Positions 21,624 through 31,015 are shown, numbered from the stretch's first letter. The stretch: 64,000 nt of DNA from Niallia alba (GCF_012933555.1 NZ_JABBPK010000001.1:3884001-3948000), one strand, 5' to 3'. The notes: a model not told the origin generated them from the sequence alone. A program made the numbers and translations.

Positions 21624-21933
21624 ACCTCGTGTATTTATTAATCACTTCCAGTAAATGAGGAACCGATTCAAAGCGATATACTTTTTCCTTTAACTCCCCA
21701 TTTTCGATAATCAATAGACAAGGAACACTTTCAACTTCAAACTTTGTTGCTAAATCTGGAGCATAATTCAAATCCATTTTTCCTAAGTTTAAATCTGGCT
21801 TCATTGTATGTAATACCGTTAGCATCTTAGAAGCAACCATGCATGTTCCGCAAAGAGGAGTATATAAATAAAAAAAGGCAGTTGATGCATCTTTTATTTG
21901 TTTCTCCCACTGATCGGGCTTCCATTCTATCAT
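21622..21933 (-). CDS. yusE: Thioredoxin-like protein YusE
   Basis: 103 residues with a thioredoxin fold and CxxC active site (PLCGTCMVASKML near 28-40), and the cis-Pro region VESVPCLLI. A short thioredoxin of unknown partner. The start overlaps the yusF stop (ATGA), so the pair is coupled. Confidence 0.85.
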   Translation of the reverse strand: MIEWKPDQWEKQIKDASTAFFYLYTPLCGTCMVASKMLTVLHTMKPDLNLGKMDLNYAPDLATKFEVESVPCLLIIENGELKEKVYRFESVPHLLEVINKYTR

Positions 21934-22283
21934 AAACCATTCATCCTTATATCTAAATATTTGGCTTCAATTTCGATATTTGCCTGCAATAAGAGTGTTG
22001 CTAAATGATGTTCTGGTGAGGCGGCCACTTCTTTATATTTTCGATCTATATAAAGAAATTCTGCTTCTGGAAGTTCTCTTTTAAACTGCTTCCTTAACTT
22101 ATCTCCAGACTTGTCTGCATCCACTAAAATATACACATCTTTATCCATTAACTCTTCTAGCAATTCATCCAGTTTCGATACACCTATTGTTCCATTAGTG
22201 CAAATGATATCAACTGGTTCACGCACAATCTTTTCTACTTTTCTTTTATCTGATTTGCCTTCAACAATGATTACTTTTTTCAT
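21930..22283 (-). CDS. yusF: Toprim-domain protein YusF
   Basis: 117 residues from ATG 22283. The Toprim fold is shown by VIIVEGKSDK (catalytic Glu) and VYILVDADKSG (DxD). Small stand-alone Toprim proteins resemble the RNase M5 domain, and function is not established. The frame also opens at a GTG (22292), but AGGTG lies 6 bases before the ATG and overlaps that GTG. Confidence 0.85.
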   Translation of the reverse strand: MKKVIIVEGKSDKRKVEKIVREPVDIICTNGTIGVSKLDELLEELMDKDVYILVDADKSGDKLRKQFKRELPEAEFLYIDRKYKEVAASPEHHLATLLLQANIEIEAKYLDIRMNGL

Positions 22284-22450
22284 TTTGATCACCTAAAGGA
22301 GTTATTTCATTTACTTTAACATATTTCAAACAAGAAAAGAAAGAAGTAGATTTTATGGTATGAGGTTTGAAAAAGAACGATATAATTGGCCATTGTAAAA
22401 CCTCATTAAGTCCACTATTTTTACCCTTTAACTAGAAATTCTCTCAAGAA

Positions 22451-22479
22451 AAAGACATCGGCAAATTACCGATGTCTTT
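22451..22479 (-). terminator. Terminator of gcvH
   Basis: AAAGACATCGG/CCGATGTCTTT with a 7-base loop, 9 bp after the gcvH stop codon. Confidence 0.88.
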
Positions 22480-22488
22480 AATAGTCAA

Positions 22489-22872
22489 TTAACCTTCGTT
22501 CGTCATTTCTTCGTATTGTTCTGATGACATAAGTGCCTCAATGTCCGCTTTATCGCTTGGTTCGATAACAACCATCCATGCTTTTTCATAAGGAGATTCG
22601 TTAACATACTCTGGATTGTCGCTAAGTTCTTCGTTCACTTCTACTACTTTTCCACTGATAGGAGCATATAATTCAGAAACTGTTTTAACAGATTCTACAC
22701 TTCCGAAAGGCTCATTTGCCGTTACTTCATCGCCTACTTCTGGTAGTTCAACAAATACGATATCGCCTAATTCAGATTGCGCAAAATATGTAATTCCTAC
22801 ACGTGCGTTTTCTCCCTCAACTTTAACCCATTCATGCTCTTTTGAATATCGTAAATCCTTTGGTACTGCCAT
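22489..22872 (-). CDS. gcvH: Glycine cleavage system H protein
   Basis: 127 residues. The lipoyl-lysine is K63 in [15 protein letters not shown]. Shuttles the aminomethyl group between P, T and L proteins. In Bacillus it is also the entry point for lipoate relay. It carries its own terminator and stands between yusF and yusI as in B. subtilis. Confidence 0.97.
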   Translation of the reverse strand: MAVPKDLRYSKEHEWVKVEGENARVGITYFAQSELGDIVFVELPEVGDEVTANEPFGSVESVKTVSELYAPISGKVVEVNEELSDNPEYVNESPYEKAWMVVIEPSDKADIEALMSSEQYEEMTNEG

Positions 22873-22938
22873 TATAACCCCTCCGTATTTATCATATTAC
22901 TCTGTTAAACAGAGTCACTATTAAAAAAAGCAGGATTC

Positions 22939-23295
22939 TTATCCCCAACTTTCTTCAAACACTTCTTCTTTAAACCCTAATGTTACTTTATTTCCATCTG
23001 TTGTTAAAGGGCGTTTAATTAGCATGCCATCAGAAGCAAGCAAATCTAGCAATTCACCTTCTGAAGCTTCGTTTATTTTGTCCTTTAATCCTAGATCTCT
23101 GTATTTCTGGCCAGAGGTATTGAAAAACTTCTTTAATTCAAGACCGCTGTTTTTATACAAATCCTCTAATAATGCACGGGAAGGAGGATTATCTACAATA
23201 TGTACTTCTTCATATGACACATGATTTTCATCGAGCCACTTTTTCGCCTTTCGACAGGTTGAGCATTTTGGATACCAATAAAAAGTAACTTTCAT
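22939..23295 (-). CDS. yusI: Spx/ArsC-family protein YusI
   Basis: 118 residues from ATG 23295. ArsC/Spx fold with C11-x-x-C14 (YPKCSTCRKAKKWL) and the RPL motif near the end (IKRPLTTDGNKV). A redox-active paralogue of Spx, role unknown. An in-frame ATG four codons earlier (23307) lacks a ribosome binding site. Confidence 0.85.
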   Translation of the reverse strand: MKVTFYWYPKCSTCRKAKKWLDENHVSYEEVHIVDNPPSRALLEDLYKNSGLELKKFFNTSGQKYRDLGLKDKINEASEGELLDLLASDGMLIKRPLTTDGNKVTLGFKEEVFEESWG

Positions 23296-23428
23296 TCCAT
23301 CACCCATAATCTATGTATTTTAAATCATTCCACTAAATATTATCACAATTTTATATAAAGTGAAACTTCAATAGCTGCGGCTTTTTATGGCAGTTAACAG
23401 TCAACTAGATTTCCATTCTACGAATAGT

Positions 23429-23458
23429 CCTTCGCACAGTAGTTTCTACTATTGCGAA
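23429..23458. other. Hairpin downstream of fadE
   Basis: CTTCGCACAGTAG pairs with CTACTATTGCGAAG with one mismatch and a 3-base loop. There is no T-run, so it may stabilise the fadE 3' end more than terminate. The short stretch at 23357-23371 (AAAGTGAAACTTC) resembles the first bases of repeat family A. Confidence 0.5.
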
Positions 23459-23476
23459 GAACCTTATCATAAAATA

Positions 23477-25231
23477 CTATACGTAATATTCTCCAGCCTT
23501 CAACAAACTTGTTGCAGCCTCTCTCTTACTGGCAATAAGGGCCTTTGGTGTATATCTAGTATATTTCTTCAATACGGAAAGGGCTAATCTTAATTCATCG
23601 CCACTAAGCATATATGCTAAAGTATCTGTTGCTTCTGTGATAACTTGTTGAAAAGCTTCCTGACAATAGATTTCCGTGTACAACATTTTTTGCTTTTCTT
23701 CTTTTTTACTTTTTTCCATTGACTTCTCTGTTCTTAAAATACAGGAGTCCATCGCAAAAATAGCATTGATAATATTTGCTAGATTCACCATAATCTCTTG
23801 CTGTTCTTCCAATTTATCCTTATATTTCTTTAGCATCATCCCAAATAGGAGATAACTAATTTTTTTCGAATTCGACAAAAGCATTTTTTCTTGTGATAAT
23901 GGCATTTCATCTGGATCTTCTGGAAGAAAGGAAATCATTTCTTTTTCCGTCATTGCTGCAAGTGCGAATAATGGAAGCTCACCTTTCAAACTCTTTTTGG
24001 CCAAGGTAGGAGGAATCAATAATCGATTTATTTCATTTGTCCCTTCAAAAATACGATTGATTCTTGAATCACGATACATTCTCACAATATCGTAATCTTC
24101 CATAAAACCATTGCCTCCATGGAGTTGAACACATTCATCTACAACCATATCTAATACTTCTGAAGCAAAGATTTTGTTCAAACTGCATTCTATTACATAT
24201 TCATTTATAATTTTCGCCATCTTTTTCATTTCTACATCGTCTGCTAATCCATCCATTGCTTCTGAAAGCAATCCAGCTGTTCGATAAACAGTACTTTCTG
24301 CTGCATAAATATAGGAAGCCATTGTCGCATACTTTTCAAGTGTAAGGGGAAAACGGGATATCGGAGTGGAGAATTGTATTCGTTTATCTGTATATGCAAT
24401 AGTCTTTTTAAGTGCTTCCTTACTTGCACCAATTGCTCCAAGGCCAAGCTTATAGCGTCCAATATTTAAAATATTTAATGCAATTAAATGACCTCTTCCT
24501 ACTTCTCCTAACACATTTTCCACAGGTACTTCTACTTGATCAAAACGGACAGCGCAAGTTGACGAACTCTTAATTCCTAATTTATTTTCTTCTTTTCCTA
24601 CTGAAACCCCAGAAAAGGCTTTTTCAACGATAAAGGCAGTAAAATGGTGTTGATTTACTTTTGCATATACGACAAAGATATCCGCAATTCCTGAATTCGT
24701 AATCCACTGCTTTTCACCAGTCAATAAATAATGTGTACCCTCTTTATTTAAAACTGCTGTTGTTTTTACACTAAGTGCATCTGATCCAACAGTAGGTTCT
24801 GTTAGTGCGTAGGATGCTATTTTTTTACCTGTAGCTAAATCTGGTAAATACTTTTCCTTTTGTGCTTTATTTCCGAATAAAACAATCGGTAATGAACCAA
24901 TTCCTATATGAGCTCCATGAGTGACAGAGAAGCCACCTGCAACAGACATCATCTCAGAGATAACAGCAGTACTGATTTTATCTAAGCCCAAACCACCATA
25001 TATTTCTGGAATATCTGAACTTAATAATCCTAGTTCTCCTGCCTCTTCCATCAATTGTTTCGTAATAGTAAATTGATGATTTTCCATTTCGGCCAAATGT
25101 GGTAATACTCTTTTCTGAACAAACTCACTCGTCATTTCTGCAATCATCTGATGCTCTTCCGTAAAATCTTCTGGTGTGAAAATAGCTTCTTCGGTGACTT
25201 GTTCTGTTAAAAAACTTCCACCCTTTTGCAT
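23477..25231 (-). CDS. fadE: Acyl-CoA dehydrogenase FadE
   Basis: About 584 residues from ATG 25231. The in-frame GTG at 25261 would give 594, the length I recall for B. subtilis. Acyl-CoA dehydrogenase domains cover about 30-410 (SYALTEPTVGSDA, QWITNSG, VDECVQLHGGNGFMEDY, YRDSRINRIFEGTNEINRL). FAD-dependent first step of beta-oxidation. It follows fadN by 24 bp with no thiolase gene between. Confidence 0.93.
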   Translation of the reverse strand: MQKGGSFLTEQVTEEAIFTPEDFTEEHQMIAEMTSEFVQKRVLPHLAEMENHQFTITKQLMEEAGELGLLSSDIPEIYGGLGLDKISTAVISEMMSVAGGFSVTHGAHIGIGSLPIVLFGNKAQKEKYLPDLATGKKIASYALTEPTVGSDALSVKTTAVLNKEGTHYLLTGEKQWITNSGIADIFVVYAKVNQHHFTAFIVEKAFSGVSVGKEENKLGIKSSSTCAVRFDQVEVPVENVLGEVGRGHLIALNILNIGRYKLGLGAIGASKEALKKTIAYTDKRIQFSTPISRFPLTLEKYATMASYIYAAESTVYRTAGLLSEAMDGLADDVEMKKMAKIINEYVIECSLNKIFASEVLDMVVDECVQLHGGNGFMEDYDIVRMYRDSRINRIFEGTNEINRLLIPPTLAKKSLKGELPLFALAAMTEKEMISFLPEDPDEMPLSQEKMLLSNSKKISYLLFGMMLKKYKDKLEEQQEIMVNLANIINAIFAMDSCILRTEKSMEKSKKEEKQKMLYTEIYCQEAFQQVITEATDTLAYMLSGDELRLALSVLKKYTRYTPKALIASKREAATSLLKAGEYYV

Positions 25232-25284
25232 ATTATTTTTTTCCTTCCTTTCTATATCCACTTCATCTTCATTTAAAGAAATGG

Positions 25285-27657
25285 TTAAATCTTTTTTCTA
25301 GCCAATAATGGCTTCCCTGTCTGCAATAGATGTAGCATTCTTTTTTGTGTCTCCTGTTCCTGAATTAATCGAATAAACGCTTCTCTTTCTAAATCTAATA
25401 AATAGTCCTCCTCCACCAATGTGCCACATTCTACCTTGCCTCCTGTAAGGACGGTTGCAAGATTACTCGCAATAAATGCATCATATTCGGAGATAAAACC
25501 AAGTTTTCCTAGCTTTTTAATTTCTTTCATTAAAAATTCATAACCAACTGTTCCTGCAACTACTATCTTTTCTTTTTGCTGTGGTTGATACTGCTCATTA
25601 GCTAATTGCAAAACCGCCTTTTTAGCATCTCTTAATAAAAATCGGACATTATTTGTTATCCCATCTTTATTAGTTAAGAATCCCAGTTCCTTTGCATGAG
25701 CAGCAGAGGTAGCAACCTTCGCAGTTAATACCGTCTGAAAGATCTCTGCGGTAAGCTGTAATATTTCTTCTTGTGACGGGTTTTGGTATTGCTTAATCTT
25801 ATTACAATATAATTCCGTTGTACCTCCCCCACCTGGGATAAGTCCTACCCCTGTTTCTACAAGACCAATATAAGTTTCTAGCGATGCTTGCACTTTGCTT
25901 GCCGCTAGACAAATTTCTGCTCCTCCCCCCAAAGTTCTTTGATATGGGACAGCTACAATTGGCTTTTGGCAATATTTTATGCGCTTCATCGCTTGTTGAA
26001 AACGGCGGACGGCTATTTGTAGTTCTACAATATCTCCATTTTGGGCTTCTAATAGCATTAAAGCTAAATTAGCTCCAAGACTAAAGTTCTTTTTTTCGCT
26101 GCCGATAATGAGCCCTTTATATGCTTCTGACTCTACTTTTTCTATCGATTTTTCAATCATCGAAAGGATATCCATACCAATGCTCATATTTGAACTGTGT
26201 AATTCAAGTAATAATACGCCATCCCCTATATCGATTAAACTTGCTCCATTATTAGAAAGAAGTACGCCTCTTCGCTTTTTACTTTCTTGAATATCTATTT
26301 GGTCTACACTTTTGGGAATAGGCAAATATTCCCCTTGATGATAATAATGAATGACACCATTCACTTCTTTATAAAATTGCTCAAAACCAGCATTCATCAT
26401 TTCTTTAATCCATTTAGGAATATCCATTGACTCTTCTTCCATCCGCTTCACTGTATCTTTTAAAGATAATTCATCCCATAAGCGAAACGGTCCATTTTTC
26501 CAATTGAATCCAGACTGAACAGCTTGATCTATTTCAAAAATAGAGTCGGTGATTTCTCCGACCATTTTTGCAGAATAAAGTAAAAATGGTGCAATTCCTT
26601 TCCAAAGAAATTGTCCTTTTTTATTTGGTTCTTGCAAAAACAAAGTCAGTGATTTACCTTCTGCTTTCTCTTTCATTCGAGTTAGCTCTTTGTATGTCAT
26701 TGTATGGTAATCTAATACTTTTAGTCCTTCTTTCGTTTTTTGATAAAATCCCTTTTTCGTCTTTCTACCGAGCATTTTCTTCTTAATCATTTCATCTAAC
26801 AATGCTGGGGGTTTAAATGTCTCTATTTCTTCTGGATTCTTCATTTTTCCTTTCATGTTTTGGATTACCTGATAAAATGTGTCTAGCCCTACCATATCTA
26901 AAGTATGGAAAGTAGCACTTTTAGGCCGGCCAATAAGTGGACCAGTTAATTGATCTACTTCCTCAATCGTTAAGTCAGCTTTTATCATTTCGTTAACAAT
27001 ATTTAAAAAAGCATAGGAACCAATACGATTAGCAATAAAATTAGGGGTATCACTTGCTTTTACTACCACTTTTCCTAACGTTTCTTCCGCAAATTCACTT
27101 ATGGTTTTGACAACAATCGGGGCTGTTTCTTTTGTAGGAATTATTTCAAGTAATGTAATATACCGAGGCGGATTAAAAAAGTGTGTACCTAAAAAATGTG
27201 CTTGGAAATCAGGAGAAAGATTTTCTTTCATTTTATTTATTGATATACCGGAAGTATTACTACTTACGATAGAGCCTTTTTTTCTAAGTTGATCTATCTT
27301 TTTAAAGAGCTCTTTTTTTATGCTAATATCTTCAATAATTGCTTCCACTATCCAATCTACATCCTGTAATAAAGCGAAATCATCTTCTAGATTTCCTATC
27401 GTTAATTTTGATAAATTATGGACGGAGGTGAGTGGACTTGGCAAATCTGTTTTCATTCTTTCGACGGCCCGCTGAACAAATCGATTTCTTACCACCTTAT
27501 CCTCTATTGTTAACCCCTTTTCTTTTTCTTCTTCTGTTAGCTGATTTGGCACAATATCCAAAAGAATCGTCGCTATCCCAGCATTAAGAAACTGTGCTGC
27601 AATCGCTGCACCCATTACTCCAGAACCAATAACCGCAGCAGATTTTATCTCTTTCAC
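25285..27657 (-). CDS. fadN: 3-hydroxyacyl-CoA dehydrogenase / enoyl-CoA hydratase FadN
   Basis: 790 residues. N-terminal NAD-binding domain (AAVIGSGVMGAAIA, 8-21) and dehydrogenase C-domains (GTHFFNPPRYITLLE, NFIANRIGSYA), then a hydratase/isomerase half from about 490 with PIVAVPYQRTLGGGAEICLA and GVGLIPGGGGT. Carries out the middle two steps of fatty acid beta-oxidation. First gene of the operon. Confidence 0.95.
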   Translation of the reverse strand: MKEIKSAAVIGSGVMGAAIAAQFLNAGIATILLDIVPNQLTEEEKEKGLTIEDKVVRNRFVQRAVERMKTDLPSPLTSVHNLSKLTIGNLEDDFALLQDVDWIVEAIIEDISIKKELFKKIDQLRKKGSIVSSNTSGISINKMKENLSPDFQAHFLGTHFFNPPRYITLLEIIPTKETAPIVVKTISEFAEETLGKVVVKASDTPNFIANRIGSYAFLNIVNEMIKADLTIEEVDQLTGPLIGRPKSATFHTLDMVGLDTFYQVIQNMKGKMKNPEEIETFKPPALLDEMIKKKMLGRKTKKGFYQKTKEGLKVLDYHTMTYKELTRMKEKAEGKSLTLFLQEPNKKGQFLWKGIAPFLLYSAKMVGEITDSIFEIDQAVQSGFNWKNGPFRLWDELSLKDTVKRMEEESMDIPKWIKEMMNAGFEQFYKEVNGVIHYYHQGEYLPIPKSVDQIDIQESKKRRGVLLSNNGASLIDIGDGVLLLELHSSNMSIGMDILSMIEKSIEKVESEAYKGLIIGSEKKNFSLGANLALMLLEAQNGDIVELQIAVRRFQQAMKRIKYCQKPIVAVPYQRTLGGGAEICLAASKVQASLETYIGLVETGVGLIPGGGGTTELYCNKIKQYQNPSQEEILQLTAEIFQTVLTAKVATSAAHAKELGFLTNKDGITNNVRFLLRDAKKAVLQLANEQYQPQQKEKIVVAGTVGYEFLMKEIKKLGKLGFISEYDAFIASNLATVLTGGKVECGTLVEEDYLLDLEREAFIRLIQEQETQKRMLHLLQTGKPLLARKKI

Positions 27658-27706
27658 CTTACATCCTCCTTGAAAATTAGATTAAATGGAATTTTCTAAG
27701 TTTAAA

Positions 27707-27724
27707 TGACTATTTATTGACTCA
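27707..27724 (-). promoter_or_regulatory. Candidate FadR-type operator upstream of fadN
   Basis: TGACTATTTATTGACTCA shares 12 of 18 positions with the Bacillus FadR dyad as I recall it (TGA and TCA ends, AT centre). It lies about 50 bp before the fadN start, where a repressor site is expected. Weak match. Confidence 0.35.
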
Positions 27725-27879
27725 TTGATTTTTCATACGTACATATGACTTTTAACAAGTCTGTACATAAACAGCTATAACAAACAATATATTCATTTAT
27801 TTCTCCAAGCTGAGCACTCATTAAATAAGAAAAATAGGAAATGCTAGTATGGAATAAGAAAAGGGAGGTGAATAGAAAG

Positions 27880-28014
27880 ATGGCTCGTCTTAAAAAGAAC
27901 CCTTCTAAAGCAGGAGTTAGTGCAGCAAGTGTTAAAGGAAATGCTGGTCCAACCGTTGAAAATGATGGTGGTGGAAAAGTTAATAGTCAAAATAATCAAT
28001 ATAAAAAGCAATAG
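27880..28014 (+). CDS. Small hydrophilic spore-type protein (SASP-like), 44 aa
   Basis: ATG 27880 is preceded by AGGGAGGTG. The product is 44 residues, rich in Lys, Asn, Gly, Ser and Gln, ending NNQYKKQ, with no cysteine and no hydrophobic stretch. This composition fits the minor small acid-soluble spore proteins. It runs into two CotF-type genes on the same strand, which strengthens a sporulation role. Exact family not assigned. Confidence 0.65.
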   Translation: MARLKKNPSKAGVSAASVKGNAGPTVENDGGGKVNSQNNQYKKQ

Positions 28015-28035
28015 ATTTTTAGGAGGTCGAACTTA

Positions 28036-28308
28036 ATGCAACAACAACCAAATAATATGACTCAACCAAATGGAATGATGATGAAACCACCTATTATGGT
28101 AACAGTCAAAGATTCCCTTTACTTAACAGATATGCTTTCTTGGAATTTACTAGCAATGAAAAAAGCACATTTTTTTGCCCAAAATGCCCAAGACCCGGCA
28201 ATAAAAGCACAGCTTGAAAAATGTGGACAAATGCATCAGCACCATTATGAAAGAATACTTAATCACCTAAATGCTAACAGTCAGCCAGTGTCACAACAAC
28301 CACAATAA
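28036..28308 (+). CDS. CotF-like spore coat protein, short
   Basis: 90 residues, with Gln/Asn/Met-rich ends around a helical core (DSLYLTDMLSWNLLAMKKAHFFAQNAQDP...HHYERIL) of the CotF/YusN type. Shine-Dalgarno AGGAGGTCG is 7-8 bases before the ATG. It lies 21 bp after the SASP-like gene, so they are probably cotranscribed late in sporulation. Confidence 0.8.
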   Translation: MQQQPNNMTQPNGMMMKPPIMVTVKDSLYLTDMLSWNLLAMKKAHFFAQNAQDPAIKAQLEKCGQMHQHHYERILNHLNANSQPVSQQPQ

Positions 28309-28481
28309 GTATTTACAAAAAATTTGTGATTGTTAATTTATCATGCTCATTCTGCTAAAGAGAATGCCAAACCTCTTTGTTGACATTGCCTTTTGCAGAA
28401 TGGGCACCTTCTACATAGTGGAAGGATATGAATTAGCAATAGACTTTTTAAATAATAACCTTGTGAGGGAGGACAAATAAA

Positions 28482-28817
28482 ATGAACCAACAACCAATTC
28501 AAAATCCTGAGGCACAAGTTCCAAAAACGCCACAAATGAATGACCGCGATTATACTAATGATCTGCTTTCAACAGAAAAATATATGACTGACTCTTATTC
28601 AACAGCCTTAAATGAAGCTAGTAATGAACCACTATATCAAGATTTATTAGCGATTTTTACAGAAACACAAAATATGCAAAGAGAATTGTATGATTTAATG
28701 TTTCAAAAAGGTTGGTATAAGCTTGAAGCTGCTGAGCAACAAAAGCTTCAGCAGTCTTATCAGCAATTTAAAGGATATAGCAACCAATTCCCATACGGAA
28801 ATACGAATATCCAGTAA
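28482..28817 (+). CDS. CotF-domain spore coat protein
   Basis: 111 residues with the coat-F helical hairpin (DRDYTNDLLSTEKYMTDSY ... MQRELYDLMFQKGWYKLEAA). Shine-Dalgarno GGGAGG before the ATG. A spacer of 173 bp separates it from the previous coat gene and holds an inverted repeat (CATTCTGC near 28346, GCAGAATG near 28395). Ends in its own terminator. Confidence 0.9.
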   Translation: MNQQPIQNPEAQVPKTPQMNDRDYTNDLLSTEKYMTDSYSTALNEASNEPLYQDLLAIFTETQNMQRELYDLMFQKGWYKLEAAEQQKLQQSYQQFKGYSNQFPYGNTNIQ

Positions 28818-28827
28818 CCCTATTTCC

Positions 28828-28870
28828 ATCATACCACCCAAACGACATCGTACAGGTGGTATGATTTTTT
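28828..28870 (+). terminator. Terminator of the coat genes
   Basis: ATCATACCACC pairs with GGTGGTATGAT around a 16-base loop, followed by seven T. Confidence 0.9.
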
Positions 28871-28905
28871 TACGCTTTGTCCAGTTCTCCTTATAGCATA
28901 TGTTT

Positions 28906-29154
28906 TCACTCTCGATTTTGTTTGCTCATCTCGTTCATTTTTTTTATTTCAATAATAATTTGAATAATCGTTTGTTTGCCATCTGGGAATTTAGCATTCC
29001 AATGCTTCACTAAGCCTGGCATATTTTTCGACATAAAAGTATAGAGCATCCATACTTGCACTTTTTCTTTTAACTCGTCATCCTCCTCTCCAAGTAGTAA
29101 TTCCGTATAATTACTTAACAAAGAATCAAATTCCGCCATAAATTTTTCATTCAT
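28906..29154 (-). CDS. DUF2573 (YusU-like) small protein
   Basis: 82 residues, acidic N-terminal helix (MNEKFMAEFDSLLSNYTELLLG) then VWMLYTFMSKNMPGLVKHWN. This resembles YusU of the B. subtilis yus region (DUF2573). Function unknown. The Shine-Dalgarno AAGGAGG precedes the ATG. A Fur box lies 70-90 bp upstream, which points to iron control. Confidence 0.7.
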   Translation of the reverse strand: MNEKFMAEFDSLLSNYTELLLGEEDDELKEKVQVWMLYTFMSKNMPGLVKHWNAKFPDGKQTIIQIIIEIKKMNEMSKQNRE

Positions 29155-29225
29155 TTTTTATTTTCCTCCTTACTATTTGCGTTGACAACGATAATAAATT
29201 GTTTTATTATAAGATTACACTTAAT

Positions 29226-29244
29226 GATAATGATTATCAATATC
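29226..29244 (-). promoter_or_regulatory. Fur box
   Basis: GATAATGATTATCAATATC matches the 19-bp consensus GATAATGATAATCATTATC at 17 positions. A TATAAT lies 20 bp downstream on the minus strand, so Fur would cover the promoter of the DUF2573 gene. No gene on the plus strand is close enough to be the target. Confidence 0.8.
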
Positions 29245-29314
29245 ATTAACTTCCCATATTGATATTCTTTCCTTTTCTTACCCCCTCATTTTAAGAATCG
29301 AGAAAGAATAAACG

Positions 29315-29345
29315 AAAAGAGGCTGCTCCCTGTCAGCCTCTTTTT
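29315..29345 (-). terminator. Terminator after the FtsW/RodA gene
   Basis: AAAAGAGGCTG and CAGCCTCTTTTT with an 8-base loop, 20 bp beyond the stop codon. A/T runs on both sides make it bidirectional. Confidence 0.85.
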
Positions 29346-29364
29346 GTCGTAAAAGTTAAAACGA

Positions 29365-30510
29365 TTATTCATCGCTTGAAAACATATACTTTTTATAATG
29401 ATATCTAATCGAAAAAATCAATCCCATTGATAGCATATTCCCCATTAAAGAACTACCACCGTAGCTGATGAAAGGGAGTGGAATTCCTGTAATCGGCAGA
29501 ATACCTACTGTCATCCCAATATTTTGGAAAACATGAAAGCAAAGCATACTAATGATTCCAACACTCATACAAGTATAAAATGAATTTTTTGTTTCTAATG
29601 CTACTTTTGTAATATGGTAAATAAGCAGAAAAAACAAACTGATAATAATGCTAGCACCTATAAACCCAAACTCTTCTCCAACTACGCTGAAAATAAAGTC
29701 CGTATGATTCTCTGGAAGCACTACTTCACTAGTACCAATTCCCTTCCCTGTCGTTTGTCCAGATCCGATTGCCAGTAAGGATTGTGTTAAATGATAGCCT
29801 GTTGTGCTTTGATACGTATATGGATCCAACCAAGAATAGATTCTTCCCATTTGATATTCCTTTACGCCAAAGTACGCTGTAATCCAATCAGGATGCCAAA
29901 TGACAAGATAAAGAACTGCTGTAGCAATAACAGCAAAGCTTGAGAAAATAGGCATTAATATCTTCCAAGAGATACCAGAGATAAAAACCATTCCTAGCAT
30001 AATAGCGAGAAATACTAAGGATGTTCCTAAGTCAGGTTGCAGCATTACTAGAAATAACGGAAGTGCTGTTACACATCCAATTTTGAATAAAAGAAAAAAG
30101 TCACTTTCTATCGTCTTTACGATATATTTTTCTTGATGATCCACAATTAATCGGGAGAGCGCTAGTACTAAAAACACTTTAACAAATTCAGATGGCTGCA
30201 GGGAAAAACCAGGTAATGTAAACCAGCTTTTTGCACCATTAATTTCTCGGGCAATACTTTCTGGTGCCAAAATAAGTAATATTAATAAGACAAGACCAAA
30301 TGCATATAAATACCAAGTCAGTTTTTTTAACTGATCCGAATCTAAACGAATCACTCCAATGATAATTCCTATACCAACTCCATAAAACAAAACTTGCTTT
30401 AACACATAAGATGAATTTGCTCCATATATAGCAATAAGACTTGTTAAACATAAAAGCATTAATATTAGAACAAGTGTATAATCTATTTTCGATGAATTTT
30501 TTGGGGACAT
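29365..30510 (-). CDS. FtsW/RodA/SpoVE-family peptidoglycan polymerase (SEDS), RodA-like
   Basis: 381 residues, about ten membrane segments. SEDS motifs: GAKSWFTLPGFSLQPSEF (about 92-109), MLQPDLGTSLVFLA with the catalytic-type Asp, LPENHTDFIFSVVGEEFGFIG and GIPLPFISYGGSS. These proteins polymerise glycan from lipid II with a class B PBP partner. RodA seems likelier than FtsW because of the short N-terminus and the motif spelling, but there is no decisive neighbour. Confidence 0.88.
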   Translation of the reverse strand: MSPKNSSKIDYTLVLILMLLCLTSLIAIYGANSSYVLKQVLFYGVGIGIIIGVIRLDSDQLKKLTWYLYAFGLVLLILLILAPESIAREINGAKSWFTLPGFSLQPSEFVKVFLVLALSRLIVDHQEKYIVKTIESDFFLLFKIGCVTALPLFLVMLQPDLGTSLVFLAIMLGMVFISGISWKILMPIFSSFAVIATAVLYLVIWHPDWITAYFGVKEYQMGRIYSWLDPYTYQSTTGYHLTQSLLAIGSGQTTGKGIGTSEVVLPENHTDFIFSVVGEEFGFIGASIIISLFFLLIYHITKVALETKNSFYTCMSVGIISMLCFHVFQNIGMTVGILPITGIPLPFISYGGSSLMGNMLSMGLIFSIRYHYKKYMFSSDE

Positions 30511-30750
30511 ATTGTCATTGCTCCTTGTTCAGTAAAACTTTTAACAGTAGGCTATTATTTTTCACTCTAAAAATATCAATTTTTTCCATTTGTATTTACA
30601 CTAAATGAATAACATAATTCACATATTTACAATTCTTCATTATATTTGTATTTGCATAAAATAACAACTTTCGACAATCATTTTCGTAAAATTAATTATT
30701 TTGATTCCTAACTTTAACCAAATTGAATGAAAACTGTTTAAATTGTCATA

Positions 30751-30905
30751 AAATGAAACTTCCATCAGTGGGACTTTTCCTTCATCCCCTACTGATGGTT
30801 AGTTGAACCATTCGGACCTTTACTTACAGTTTATCTCCTACCTATCTTCCTCGAATTCTCATAATCTCATGGTTGAGTCTTACTGTCCATTAATACGGGA
30901 ATAAA
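30751..30905 (+). repeat. Repeat family A, copy A4
   Basis: Starts AAATGAAACTTCCATCAGTG and ends ACGGGAATAAAA. Shares ACTGATGGTTAGTTGAACCA and GTCTTACTGTCC with the 3-6 kb copies and is somewhat more diverged. Stem I (CCATCAGTGGGA with TCCCCTACTGATGG) is kept. Confidence 0.82.
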
Positions 30906-30936
30906 ACGATTCATTTTTATTCTCCCCCAAAAAAAG

Positions 30937-31010
30937 AGAATGATCAAAAGAGTTTATCTCCAGAAAATGTTTCTGGGAGATATTAACTGTCTCTTTTAAT
31001 CATTCTTTTT
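30937..31010 (-). terminator. Nested bidirectional terminator-like structure
   Basis: Outer stem AGAATGATCAAAAGAG/CTCTTTTAATCATTCT encloses an inner stem ATCTCCAGAAA/TTTCTGGGAGAT, with T-runs after it on either strand. On the minus strand it may end the MCP transcript after read-through of repeat B1. No plus-strand gene ends here. Confidence 0.65.
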
Positions 31011-31015
31011 TATTT

